This document shows positions 17,551-26,941 of a stretch of 60,183 nucleotides of DNA, one piece after another. Position numbers and translations under genes: made by a program. This DNA comes from Bacteroidota bacterium (GTDB taxonomy: Bacteria > Bacteroidota > Bacteroidia > Bacteroidales > VadinHA17): contig JAAYDB010000070.1 of assembly GCA_012729475.1 (NCBI GenBank), positions 1 to 60,183 of the forward strand, in the 5' to 3' direction. Numbering within the stretch: position 1 is the stretch's first letter; each line of letters begins with the position of its first letter. The notes under the pieces were generated by a model. That model ran no database searches, was not told the DNA's origin, and was given only the letters and a program-made list of their open reading frames with translations.

Positions 17551-18975
17551 TCATACAAGATATTCTGTTCTGCCGGCATCAAGACGCAGGAAAATAAACA
17601 AAAGAATAGTAAAACCCCATAATGAACTGCCGCCATAACTAAAAAACGGTAGAGGTATGCCGATAACAGGTACCAGGCCTATTGACATACCAATATTGAT
17701 GAAAAAATGTATAAACAACACAGAGACCACGCCGTATCCGTATATCCTTGAGAATTTTTCCCTCTGCCTTTCCGCCAGCATTATTAATCTGAGCAGAAAA
17801 AAAAGATAAATTCCTATAACGATAAAAGACCCCACGAAACCCCATTCTTCTCCTACTGTACAAAAAATAAAATCGGTACTCTGAGAAGGCACAAATTTAA
17901 ATTTCGTTTGAGTTCCCTGGAGATATCCCTTCCCTAACAATCCGCCTGAACCTATCGAAATAAGCGACTGGTTGACATTATAGCCTGTCCCATGAGGATC
18001 TGTCTTAATACCAAGCATCACTTCAACTCTCTCTTTTTGGTGAGCTTGAAGCATATGATTAAAAGCATAATCAACAGAGTTGACAAATAACACTCCCCCA
18101 AGAAGAAAAATATAAATAATCATCAATATCCTGGCTTTTTTCATATAGAAATAATACGCAAAGACGACTCCGGACAGAAGTACAGTCAATATAATCACCA
18201 GGTTATTACCTGGTGTCTTTAAAAGAAACCGGTCAATAGTATAAAGAGCTCCACCCGTTATCAGAAAAATGCCTAATCCTGTCAGACACTGTTTCCATTT
18301 TCTTGTCACAAGAAAAGCGACGATGAAAGCAAGTAAGATGAGAGCCAGCTGCAGATAAAGATTATTTATGAGCAATGTAAGGAAAAACAGTATTACCATC
18401 AATACTCCTGAAATGAATATATAAGAACTCATACCTTCCCTGAAAAGCACAATAAAGAAGGCAAAGTAAACCATTGTGGAACCTAAATCAGGCTGTAATG
18501 AAATAAGAAAGGCAGGCAGTAATATAATACCAGCAGCAGTCAAAAATGTCTCTGCACGGGTCAGATCAATATGACGTTTACTGAGATATGCTGCCAGTGC
18601 CAGTGCAGTAGTGAATTTTGCAAATTCAGAAGGCTGTAATGAAACCGGACCGAATTCAAACCATGATTTTGCACCATTTATTTCTCTTCCCAAAACCAGG
18701 ACAATTATCAGTAGAAATATCATCAGGGCATAAATAAGCCATGTGAAAAATAAATAAAAGCGGCTATCAATTATAACTATGAATATTGCAAGCACTATTG
18801 TAGCTATTATCCAGATGAATTGCCTTCCATAGCGCTGGGAAAAATCAAATATTTCCTTATGGTCTTCATTATAAACGGCAGCATAGATATTAAACCAACC
18901 CATAGTCACCATTATAAGAAACAACAGGATAGTAATCTTATCTATCCTTCCCCATATATTAACGCGCCGTCTCAT
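17551..18975 (-). CDS. rodA: rod shape-determining protein RodA (SEDS glycosyltransferase)
   Basis: The 474-residue multi-pass membrane protein has about ten or more hydrophobic segments. Its SEDS signatures are WFEFGPVSLQPSEFAK near 105-120 and GIPLPFFSYGGSSLWGF near the C-terminus. RodA polymerises lipid II into glycan strands with PBP2 during cell elongation. It is longer than E. coli RodA (370): an extra hydrophobic block of about 80 residues (KWKQCLTGLGIFLITGG to DYAFNHML) lies mid-protein, as in other Bacteroidota RodA. It overlaps the mrdA 3' end by 17 bases and closes the mre operon. Confidence 0.96.
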   Translation of the reverse strand: MRRRVNIWGRIDKITILLFLIMVTMGWFNIYAAVYNEDHKEIFDFSQRYGRQFIWIIATIVLAIFIVIIDSRFYLFFTWLIYALMIFLLIIVLVLGREINGAKSWFEFGPVSLQPSEFAKFTTALALAAYLSKRHIDLTRAETFLTAAGIILLPAFLISLQPDLGSTMVYFAFFIVLFREGMSSYIFISGVLMVILFFLTLLINNLYLQLALILLAFIVAFLVTRKWKQCLTGLGIFLITGGALYTIDRFLLKTPGNNLVIILTVLLSGVVFAYYFYMKKARILMIIYIFLLGGVLFVNSVDYAFNHMLQAHQKERVEVMLGIKTDPHGTGYNVNQSLISIGSGGLLGKGYLQGTQTKFKFVPSQSTDFIFCTVGEEWGFVGSFIVIGIYLFFLLRLIMLAERQREKFSRIYGYGVVSVLFIHFFINIGMSIGLVPVIGIPLPFFSYGGSSLWGFTILLFIFLRLDAGRTEYLV

Positions 18976-20803
18976 TCTCCGGAATTGTATCAGTAAGATT
19001 CAGATTATTGATATACTGTTCTTTCCATTTATTGTTAAGAGATATATCTCCCTTTAAATATTTTTCTATCAACAGGCTGGCTATGGGAGCTGCATAAGTA
19101 GCTCCAAAACCTGCATTTTCCACGTACACTGCCAGAGCAATTTTCGGGTTATCTTTTGGGGCAAAGGCAATAAAGACTGAATGATCTTCTCCATGTGGAT
19201 TCTGTGCAGTTCCTGTTTTTCCGCATACTATAATACTGTCAATGGAAGCAATTCGTGCAGTTGCCCCTTCTCCCCCATTGACAGCAGCTTCCATCCCCTT
19301 GATAACAGTTTCGAAATGAACAGAATCGATACTGATACTGTGCTTCAAAACATATTCAGGACTTATCTCTTCTTGCTTAGCTATCGATTTAACGATATGC
19401 GGTATATAATAGAACCCCCTGTTAGCTATTGCTGCTGTCATATTGGCCATCTGCAAGGGGGTAGTCCCCACTTCTCCCTGACCTATGGCCATAGAAATAA
19501 TGTTAAGTGCTTTCCATCTTCCTTCGCCATGATAACGGTCAAAATAAGCTGTCGACGGTATAAAACCAGGTAGTTCATTGATGAACTCACTCCCGCTTAT
19601 CTTTCCAAAACCAAATTCATCAAGGTAACTTTTCCATTTAATATAAGCTTCTGAAACCGATCCATATTCCGGATTCTCAAGTATACGCCTGTAAGTCTGA
19701 CAGAAATATGAATTACATGAATTCATTATTGCGCCTTCCAGGTCAAGTGGCGACTTATGTGAATGGCAGCTGATGAACAGGTATCCATTACTACAACCGA
19801 ATTCTGTTGAAGGAGTAATAACTTTTTCCTGTAAGGCTATCAACCCGTTTATTGGCTTGAAGGTTGACCCTGGTGGATAGGAGGCCATAAATGCCCTGTT
19901 AAATAAGGGCTTAAACAAAGTATCAGCCGACAGGCGCCTGTAGTTTTCTGTTCTTACCCGTCCAACAAGCAAACCCGGGTCATACTCAGGAGAGGAAACA
20001 AGAGTGAGAATTTCTCCTGTAGCCGGTTCGATAGCCACAATACTACCTGTCTTATTCTCCATTAACATCTCCCCGTATTCCTGAAGATCCATATCGATGG
20101 AAGAAATGATATCTGTCCCCTGAACTGCAAGAGTGTCCATCTCCCCATTTGCATAAGAACCTTTTATCCGACCATAAACATCCACCATAAAAATCTTTAC
20201 TCCACGTGTTCCCCTCAGATACTTTTCATAGGCCTGTTCTATACCAAGTTTACCTATATAGTCTCCGGGTTTATAATAATGATCCTTACTGATAAGATCT
20301 TCATCAACCTCGCTTACATAGCCCAGAATATGTGATGCAATCGGTTTAGAGTACTTCCTGAGAGTCCGTGGCTGAACATAGAACCCCGGATACTGAAACA
20401 TCTTTTCCTGAAACCCGGCCCATGTCTCAGCAGATATTTGCTTAAGGAATACAGAGGGAACACGACTTGAATAATCTCTGGCTGCCCTAATCCTTTCCAT
20501 AAAGATGTCCCGTGTAATTCCCAGGTCATCACAGAACATGGCTGTATCGAAAACATCTGTCTGGGCCGGAACAACCATAAGGTCATAAGCTGCCTGATTA
20601 TAAACAATAAGCTTCCCGTTACGATCATATATCAGTCCACGTGCAGGATATTGTGTAACATACCTCAGCACATTATTTTCTGCCGACATCCGGTAAGTAT
20701 CTTTTACTACCTGGATAATAAACAGTCTGATAACGAGAATAACTGTTATCAGTATCATCAGCATTGAAATAATATATCTGCGGCTGGCGAATTTGTCTTT
20801 CAT
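18959..20803 (-). CDS. mrdA: penicillin-binding protein 2 (elongation transpeptidase)
   Basis: The 614-residue protein has one N-terminal membrane helix (about 11-32) and a pedestal domain. The transpeptidase domain has all three catalytic motifs: S-T-F-K at Ser313, S-C-N at 362-364, and K-T-G at 529-531. It cross-links peptidoglycan on the outer face of the inner membrane along with RodA. The gene overlaps rodA by 17 bases and is 10 bases from mreD. The SCN motif, rather than SxN with other residues, is common in this class. Nothing is missing. Confidence 0.97.
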   Translation of the reverse strand: MKDKFASRRYIISMLMILITVILVIRLFIIQVVKDTYRMSAENNVLRYVTQYPARGLIYDRNGKLIVYNQAAYDLMVVPAQTDVFDTAMFCDDLGITRDIFMERIRAARDYSSRVPSVFLKQISAETWAGFQEKMFQYPGFYVQPRTLRKYSKPIASHILGYVSEVDEDLISKDHYYKPGDYIGKLGIEQAYEKYLRGTRGVKIFMVDVYGRIKGSYANGEMDTLAVQGTDIISSIDMDLQEYGEMLMENKTGSIVAIEPATGEILTLVSSPEYDPGLLVGRVRTENYRRLSADTLFKPLFNRAFMASYPPGSTFKPINGLIALQEKVITPSTEFGCSNGYLFISCHSHKSPLDLEGAIMNSCNSYFCQTYRRILENPEYGSVSEAYIKWKSYLDEFGFGKISGSEFINELPGFIPSTAYFDRYHGEGRWKALNIISMAIGQGEVGTTPLQMANMTAAIANRGFYYIPHIVKSIAKQEEISPEYVLKHSISIDSVHFETVIKGMEAAVNGGEGATARIASIDSIIVCGKTGTAQNPHGEDHSVFIAFAPKDNPKIALAVYVENAGFGATYAAPIASLLIEKYLKGDISLNNKWKEQYINNLNLTDTIPENETAR

Positions 20804-20813
20804 GCCCAGGTGA

Positions 20814-21320
20814 TTATCTTACTTTTCTTACAAACTCCAGAAGAAGAATAAAAGTCACTGTAAACAGCGAACTTAAAAAAATCCTCAATAAGGTAGTAAG
20901 AAAACCTGTAAATCTGAAAACCTCAAGAAAAAACAGGGCTGTATGATGGATAAACACTACTGTCAGGGTATAGATAATGAACCATTTAAAACCATAGAGC
21001 ATCATCGAAGGATATGATCCTGCCTCATAACCATCGCGGGGTGAAGTAATACGCAGAACGAAAGGGCGAACAAAACCGGCCACAACAGTAGCTGAGGAAT
21101 GCATACCCGGTGTTCCTGTGAAAAGGTCAACAATAAAACCTGTTAGAAAAGACAGAAAAAGCAAAAGCCAGGAAGGTGTTTCAAAGGGAAGAAGAAGAAT
21201 AAACATAATGTAAACGTAGGGATTAACATATCCGCTGAACTGAATATTGTTGAATAATAAAACCTGCAGCAGGATCAGCAGGATAAACAGAAGGCTGTAT
21301 TTTATTATTGTATTTATCAT
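20814..21320 (-). CDS. mreD: rod shape-determining protein MreD
   Basis: The 168-residue protein is almost wholly hydrophobic, with about five or six membrane segments. It has the polar stretch FIVDLFTGTPGMHSSAT, typical of MreD. It bridges MreC and the other elongasome membrane proteins. Sequence conservation of MreD is low, so position between mreC (4-base overlap, ATGA type) and mrdA (10-base gap) is the strongest evidence. Confidence 0.93.
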   Translation of the reverse strand: MINTIIKYSLLFILLILLQVLLFNNIQFSGYVNPYVYIMFILLLPFETPSWLLLFLSFLTGFIVDLFTGTPGMHSSATVVAGFVRPFVLRITSPRDGYEAGSYPSMMLYGFKWFIIYTLTVVFIHHTALFFLEVFRFTGFLTTLLRIFLSSLFTVTFILLLEFVRKVR

Positions 21321-22138
21321 TGAAATTTTGTCTCCAGTTCAAGTTGTTCCGTTTTACTGAGATTACCTATTACATCAACGAAATAAAGTTTCTTAAAGTC
21401 AGTCTTTAGCAGAACTTTTATCTTATAAAAATCACCTCCTGATTTTTCAAAATCACTTATTGTTCCTATCATCAGACCTTCAGGGAAAATAGCTGAAAAA
21501 CCTGTTGTTTCTATAGTATCTCCAATACCAAAAGTAACATGCTGAGGTATTTCACTCAACACAGCATGCCGGTAATCTTCGCCTTCCCATGTCAGTGATC
21601 CGAAATAGCCGTTTGACTTTATTCTGGCACTAAGTCTGAAATCGAGATTCAGTACAGACATTCCTACAGAAAAATTCCGTCCACATCCCACTAAAATACC
21701 TGCCACACCACCATCGGCCATAACAGCCATATCAACATCCAGACCGTGAGAATAACCTTTATCTATAGTGAAAAAATTCTTTTGACGGTTTATCGAATTA
21801 TTTACCACACGTGCAGAGGAATAAATATAACGTTGATCAAACAGAGAGTCAGATACAGAAAAAAAAAGCGAGTCATCTGATCCTATAAGCCGGTCCAGTC
21901 TGTTATTCAAAGCAACATTTTCTGAAGCAAGTCTGTTGTTGATCTCTTTCAGATAGAAATATGACCGTGCATTATTAAATTTCTGTTCCAGATAATAAGT
22001 AAATCCTTTTGTTGCCTTCACTACCCGGGTATTATGATAATCATTGCCCGTACTTAGCAACCAGAAGGTAATTCCTTCCAGTACGAGAAAGATAATCAGG
22101 TTATTATATCTCTCCAGGAAGTTTAACAGGTTTCTCAT
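21317..22138 (-). CDS. mreC: rod shape-determining protein MreC
   Basis: The 273-residue protein has a single N-terminal membrane helix (about 12-28), a coiled-coil helix (about 55-85) and the periplasmic double beta-barrel domain. The domain shows FTIDKGYSHGLDVDMAVMAD, followed by GGVAGILVG, the classic MreC segment. MreC activates PBP2/RodA from the periplasmic side. It follows mreB by 13 bases and overlaps mreD by 4. Confidence 0.96.
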   Translation of the reverse strand: MRNLLNFLERYNNLIIFLVLEGITFWLLSTGNDYHNTRVVKATKGFTYYLEQKFNNARSYFYLKEINNRLASENVALNNRLDRLIGSDDSLFFSVSDSLFDQRYIYSSARVVNNSINRQKNFFTIDKGYSHGLDVDMAVMADGGVAGILVGCGRNFSVGMSVLNLDFRLSARIKSNGYFGSLTWEGEDYRHAVLSEIPQHVTFGIGDTIETTGFSAIFPEGLMIGTISDFEKSGGDFYKIKVLLKTDFKKLYFVDVIGNLSKTEQLELETKFQ

Positions 22139-22151
22139 TCATAAAAGCGGA

Positions 22152-23174
22152 TTATCTCATGAGGAAAGGAAATCTTTCAACATTTTTCAGTGCAACTGCA
22201 GTTCCTCTGGCGACAGCATGAAGAGGATCCTCTACAGGAATAAAATTAATATTTATCTTATCGGAAAGTCTCTTATCCAGACCTCTGAGCAACGAACCTC
22301 CTCCGGCCATATAAATGCCTTTATTAACAATATCAGCATATAGTTCGGGAGGAGTCTGTTCAAGAACATTTAACAGGGCTGCTTCTACTTTGGAAAGTGA
22401 TTTATCAAGACAATAAGCAATCTCCTGGTATGACACAGGTATCTCAATAGGAAGGGCTGTCATAATATTCGGACCTCTCACAATATAATCGGGAGGGGCA
22501 TTGGTTATATCAGGTAATGCGGCTCCTACTCCTATCTTAATATCTTCAGCTGTTTTTTCACCTATTTTGATATTGTGCTGATGCCTCATATAGGCCTGGA
22601 TATCTGCTGTAAAACCATCTCCTGCAATTCGTATTGATTTATTACATACAATTCCGCCAAGAGCTATTACAGCTATCTCTGTTGTGCCGCCGCCTATATC
22701 TATTATCATGGAGCCTTCAGGGGCTTCAACATCCAGTCCTATACCTATTGCTGCAGCCATAGGCTCATATATCATGTAAATATCGCGGCCACCGGCATGT
22801 TCTGATGAGTCGCGTACTGCACGTATTTCAACTTCAGTACTGCCTGAAGGAATGCCCACAACCATTTTAAGAGAAGGAGAGAAAAGTTTTGGCCCTTTGT
22901 TAATCATCTTAACCATACCTCTTATCATCAGTTCGGCAGCATTAAAATCGGCTATTACACCATCACGTAAAGGCCTGATAGTTCTTATGTTTTCATGTGT
23001 CTTGCCATGCATCTGCCTGGCTGTTTCCCCTATTGCTATCAGTTTCCCTGTGTTTTTGTCAATAGCAACAATTGAAGGTTCATCAACAACAATCTTATCA
23101 TTATGTATTACAACTGTATTAGCTGTACCCAGATCAATAGCAATCTCCTGCGTTAAAAATGAAAATAGACCCAT
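22152..23174 (-). CDS. mreB: rod shape-determining protein MreB (bacterial actin)
   Basis: From the ATG at 23174 the protein has 340 residues and starts MGLFSFLTQEIAIDLGTANT. It shows phosphate 1 (DLGTANT), phosphate 2 (IIDIGGGTTEIAVI) and the adenosine motif MAGGGSLLRGLD. MreB filaments at the membrane direct the elongation machinery. A longer open frame from 23240 overlaps the purH end and has no family support, so it is rejected. The gene lies 25 bases after purH and heads mreBCD-mrdA-rodA. Confidence 0.97.
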   Translation of the reverse strand: MGLFSFLTQEIAIDLGTANTVVIHNDKIVVDEPSIVAIDKNTGKLIAIGETARQMHGKTHENIRTIRPLRDGVIADFNAAELMIRGMVKMINKGPKLFSPSLKMVVGIPSGSTEVEIRAVRDSSEHAGGRDIYMIYEPMAAAIGIGLDVEAPEGSMIIDIGGGTTEIAVIALGGIVCNKSIRIAGDGFTADIQAYMRHQHNIKIGEKTAEDIKIGVGAALPDITNAPPDYIVRGPNIMTALPIEIPVSYQEIAYCLDKSLSKVEAALLNVLEQTPPELYADIVNKGIYMAGGGSLLRGLDKRLSDKININFIPVEDPLHAVARGTAVALKNVERFPFLMR

Positions 23175-23199
23175 ATAATGAGAGATTAGAAATAATTTT

Positions 23200-24723
23200 T
23201 TAGTGTTTAAAATGTCTTGTTCCGGTAAAAACCATTGCAATGCCGTTGGCAGAGCAATAATCTATAGATTCCTGATCGCGCACTGACCCTCCGGGCTGAA
23301 TAACAGCTGTAACCCCTGCTTTATGCGCTATTCCTACAGAATCGGGAAAAGGGAAAAATGCATCCGAAGCCATCACTGATCCCTTCAGGTCGAAACCGAA
23401 AACCCTGGCTTTGTCAATAGCCTGCTTAAGTGCATCCACTCTTGATGTTTGTCCAACGCCACTGGCACACAACTGTTTGTTTTTTGCCAGTACAATAGCA
23501 TTCGATTTACTGTGTTTAACAAGCTTGTTAGCAAAAACAAGATCTTCTTTTTCTGATGAATCGGGTTCCCTTGTCGTCACAGGCCTCATATCTTTTTCTG
23601 TCTCGGTTGACTTATCACGTTCCTGCCAGAGAACACCATTCAATAACCAGCGATAATTATAATCTGAGAGAGGAGAAGGTTTTCTTTTCAGTATTATCCT
23701 GTTCTTCTTCTGTTGCAATAATTCCAGAGCTCCAGAGGAATAATCGGGTGCAATGATAATCTCAAAGAAAATCTTACCAATAGCTTCTGCAGCTGTAGCA
23801 TCTATTGCGGTGTTTGTAACTATAATACCTCCGTAGGCCGATACCGGATCACAGGCCAAAGCGGCCTCCCAGGCATCAGGAAGATTATCTCTCGAAGCTA
23901 CTCCACAGGGATTGTTATGCTTAATTATGATAACTGTGATCTCCGAAAACTCATTTATAAGATTCAAGCCCGATTCAATATCAAGAATGTTATTATAGGA
24001 TATCTCCTTCCCGTGCAGTTTGTCAAACAACTGATCCGGATCTCCGTAAAAGACACCTTTCTGATGAGGATTCTCTCCATATCTCAGAGGATAAACATTG
24101 TCTATACTTTCCCTGAAACAGTTTATGCCTTCTTTTCTGTTGAAATATTTAAAAATTGCAGTGTCATAATTTGATGATACTCTGAAAGCCTCTGCAGCAA
24201 AATGCCTTCTTTCCTGCAAATCACTTGTTCCGCCTTTTTCTTTTAACAAGGTAAGCAAACCGGTATACTGATCCCTGCAGGAAATAATGACTACATCTTT
24301 ATAATTCTTAGCGGCAGCCCGTATCAGAGATATTCCTCCAATATCTATCTTTTCAATTATCTCAGCTTCATCATCGGTATTTCTTACAGTCTGTTCAAAA
24401 GGATAAAGATCCACAACTACAAGATCAATTTCGGGTATCCTGTAAGAAATCAGCTGCTCTATATCCTCAGGATTATCACGCCGGGCAAGTATCCCGCCAA
24501 AAACTGAAGGGTGAAGTGTCTTTACCCTCCCTCCCAGAATAGACGGATAAGTAGTTATATCTTCCACTTTCTCAGCCGGTATACCAAGACCTTCAAGAAA
24601 AGAAAATGTTCCTCCTGTTGAATATATCTTAACACCCATTTTATGAAGAAGGCTGACAATTTCATCAAGACCTTCCTTATGATATACTGATATTAAAGCA
24701 CTGCAGATTTTTTTCTTACTCAT
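23200..24723 (-). CDS. purH: bifunctional AICAR formyltransferase / IMP cyclohydrolase PurH
   Basis: From the ATG at 24723 the protein has 507 residues. The N-terminal MGS-like IMP cyclohydrolase domain (ALISVYHKEGL and STGGTFSFL) runs to about 200, followed by the AICAR formyltransferase domain with the catalytic KHNNPCGVA motif and, near the C-terminus, SDAFFPFPDSV. It carries out the last two steps of IMP synthesis. An in-frame ATG 27 bases upstream gives a non-conserved extension. Its place ahead of mreB is a recurrent Bacteroidota gene order. Confidence 0.97.
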   Translation of the reverse strand: MSKKKICSALISVYHKEGLDEIVSLLHKMGVKIYSTGGTFSFLEGLGIPAEKVEDITTYPSILGGRVKTLHPSVFGGILARRDNPEDIEQLISYRIPEIDLVVVDLYPFEQTVRNTDDEAEIIEKIDIGGISLIRAAAKNYKDVVIISCRDQYTGLLTLLKEKGGTSDLQERRHFAAEAFRVSSNYDTAIFKYFNRKEGINCFRESIDNVYPLRYGENPHQKGVFYGDPDQLFDKLHGKEISYNNILDIESGLNLINEFSEITVIIIKHNNPCGVASRDNLPDAWEAALACDPVSAYGGIIVTNTAIDATAAEAIGKIFFEIIIAPDYSSGALELLQQKKNRIILKRKPSPLSDYNYRWLLNGVLWQERDKSTETEKDMRPVTTREPDSSEKEDLVFANKLVKHSKSNAIVLAKNKQLCASGVGQTSRVDALKQAIDKARVFGFDLKGSVMASDAFFPFPDSVGIAHKAGVTAVIQPGGSVRDQESIDYCSANGIAMVFTGTRHFKH

Positions 24724-24866
24724 TACCTGATTATTAAGATCGCCAGACAAAGTTCCTTCGGGCGAGTAAAAATAGATAATTTTTTATTAACACCAATGAA
24801 TTAAAAGCATGATTATCTTTACATACTAAGTTATATTGTTTTAAACGCCGGAGTTCTCTTTTTTTC

Positions 24867-24874
24867 TATCTTTG
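24867..24874 (+). promoter_or_regulatory. candidate -7 promoter element for the MacB-like permease gene
   Basis: TATCTTTG is an exact TAnnTTTG match, 29 bases before the ATG at 24904. A TTG at 24836-24838 is too far upstream (28 bases) to be a standard -33. Confidence 0.45.
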
Positions 24875-24903
24875 AACTTTAATTATTATTCCATTACCGT
24901 CTA

Positions 24904-26151
24904 ATGTTTTTAAAGCTTTTCAGGGAAGGATTACTTTTCGCAATAAACTCTGTAGTCGTCAATAAACTGAGGACTTTTCTTTCTCTCTTTGGGATTACTA
25001 TAGGAATTTTTTGTATCATATCGGTATTCACAGTACTTGACTGGCTTGAAAGATCGATACGCGACAGTATTGATTCAATGGGGAGTAATGTTCTTTATGT
25101 TCAGAAAATTCCATGGTCGATGGATGGTAGTTTTGACTACTGGGACATAATCAGATGGCCGACAATCTCACTCGATGATTATCAGGCAGTAAGATCAAGG
25201 TGTAAAAAAGCTGCAGCTGTTTCTCTTGTTGTTGGTCAGGCTGAAAAAGTAAAATACGGAAATAATATTGCCAATGATGTGGTTATTGCCGCAACCACTG
25301 ACAATCTCGAGAAAGTTATCTCTCTTGAGGTAGCCAATGGCAGATATTTCTCACCTTTTGAATTCTCCGGAAGAAGTAATGTGGTAGTACTGGGAGCTGA
25401 CATAGCAGAAAACCTTTTTGAAGATACTGACCCTGTGGGCAAGGAGGTAAAGATAGCCGGACGGAAATGTATAATAATTGGTGTTCTTAAAAAAGAGGGA
25501 GAAGGAGCTATTTCCTTAAGTAACATTGATCAGCTGACTATTGTTCCAATGAACTTTGGTAAAGGATTCATCAATCTCAGAAACAGATATTCTGATAATC
25601 AGATGATAATAAAAGCCAAACCTGGTATTTCAGCTCAGGAATTATCAGATGAAGTAACAATGATCCTCAGAGCTTCAAGAAGATTAAAGCCTGCTGAAGA
25701 GAATAATTTTTCTGTCAATACCCCAACAATGCTTTCTCAGGGATTTGATTCAGTATTCACTCTCATTAATGCAGGAGGTTGGCTAATCGGTGGCTTTGCT
25801 ATACTGGTAGGAGGCTTCGGAATAGCAAATATAATGTTTGTGTCAGTAAGAGAGAGAACAAATATTATTGGTATTCAAAAAGCCCTGGGAGCTAAAAGAG
25901 GCTTCATTCTTCAGCAATTTCTTGTTGAATCGGTACTACTGTCGATACTCGGAGGAATACTTGGAATATTACTGATCTTTATTGCAACTCTGTTTATTAA
26001 CTACCTGTATGATATGAATATACACCTTACCGGAGGAAATATAACTCTTGCATTGTTTGTTTCAGGAATAATTGGCATAATTGCCGGATATGCCCCTGCG
26101 TATTCGGCAGCAAGGATGAATCCGGTAGATGCCATCGGATATTCATTCTGA
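24904..26151 (+). CDS. ABC transporter permease, MacB/FtsX type
   Basis: The 415-residue protein has an N-terminal helix (about 16-45, RTFLSLFGITIGIFCIISVF) and a large periplasmic MacB_PCD-like domain (about 50-275). Three FtsX-type helices close the protein, with GIANIMFVSVRERTNIIGIQ around 305-325, the hallmark of this class. Such permeases work with a separate ATPase in efflux, lipoprotein release or mechanotransmission. No matching ATPase gene is adjacent, so the partner must be encoded elsewhere. Its 3' end overlaps that of rsmA by 9 bases. Confidence 0.9.
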   Translation: MFLKLFREGLLFAINSVVVNKLRTFLSLFGITIGIFCIISVFTVLDWLERSIRDSIDSMGSNVLYVQKIPWSMDGSFDYWDIIRWPTISLDDYQAVRSRCKKAAAVSLVVGQAEKVKYGNNIANDVVIAATTDNLEKVISLEVANGRYFSPFEFSGRSNVVVLGADIAENLFEDTDPVGKEVKIAGRKCIIIGVLKKEGEGAISLSNIDQLTIVPMNFGKGFINLRNRYSDNQMIIKAKPGISAQELSDEVTMILRASRRLKPAEENNFSVNTPTMLSQGFDSVFTLINAGGWLIGGFAILVGGFGIANIMFVSVRERTNIIGIQKALGAKRGFILQQFLVESVLLSILGGILGILLIFIATLFINYLYDMNIHLTGGNITLALFVSGIIGIIAGYAPAYSAARMNPVDAIGYSF

Positions 26152-26925
26152 AAGTATCATGTTTTCTTCAACCCAACGTGTAAGTTCAATGAATCTGCTT
26201 ACCGACAGCTGTTCAGGTCTTAATACCAGATCCGGATGATTCTCATTCCTCAGTCTGAATACTGCTTTCAAAGAATTCCTAAGTGTTTTTCGCCTCTGAT
26301 TAAATCCTGCTTTTACTACCCTGGTAAAAAGCTTTTCATCACAATCCAGAATTTCTGCTGTGTTACGTCTCAACCTGATAACACCCGATTTCACTTTTGG
26401 AGGGGGAATAAAGGCCTCTTCTTCCACTGTGAAAAGGTATTCTGCTGTATAGTAGGCCTGTAACAGAACACTCATAATACCATATGTCCTTGAACCAGGA
26501 GGTGCGCATATCCTTTCTGCAACTTCTTTCTGAAGCATCCCACATATCTCTGTTATCTTGTCACGGTGATCCAGTATCTTAAATAATATCTGGCTGGATA
26601 TATTATAAGGAAAATTACCTGTTACTGCAAAAGGTTCATTAAAAAATGAATCTATATCCATTGTCAGAAAATCTCCCCTGATTATTTTCTTCAGTCCGGG
26701 GAAAGTCTGCTTAAGATAATAATACGACTCATTATCTATTTCTATCGCCCTGAAATCCGGGAAATTGCGTTGGAAAAGAAAAGAAGTCAATACACCTGAA
26801 CCAGGGCCTATTTCAAGAACAGTATTATAGCCATCTCCTGTAAGCGATGAAGCAATTCTGGAAGCTATCGCCTTATCTTTGAGGAAGTGTTGCCCCAGGT
26901 TTTTTTTTGGCCGGATTCGGTGCAT
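26143..26925 (-). CDS. rsmA: 16S rRNA (adenine1518-N6/adenine1519-N6)-dimethyltransferase
   Basis: The 260-residue protein begins with the RsmA/KsgA opening KKNLGQHFLKDKAI, has the SAM-binding LEIGPGSGVLT, and the catalytic NFPYNISSQI (the family NLPY motif with Phe). It dimethylates two adjacent adenines in helix 45 of 16S rRNA during small-subunit assembly. Length is normal. It follows the ABCG-type gene by 16 bases and is convergent and overlapping with the MacB-like gene. Confidence 0.96.
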   Translation of the reverse strand: MHRIRPKKNLGQHFLKDKAIASRIASSLTGDGYNTVLEIGPGSGVLTSFLFQRNFPDFRAIEIDNESYYYLKQTFPGLKKIIRGDFLTMDIDSFFNEPFAVTGNFPYNISSQILFKILDHRDKITEICGMLQKEVAERICAPPGSRTYGIMSVLLQAYYTAEYLFTVEEEAFIPPPKVKSGVIRLRRNTAEILDCDEKLFTRVVKAGFNQRRKTLRNSLKAVFRLRNENHPDLVLRPEQLSVSRFIELTRWVEENMILSE

Positions 26926-26941
26926 CTAGTTCTTTTATATT

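Noticed and set aside
23175-23240. Longer mreB start at 23240
   Set aside because: It would overlap purH and adds a sequence no MreB has.
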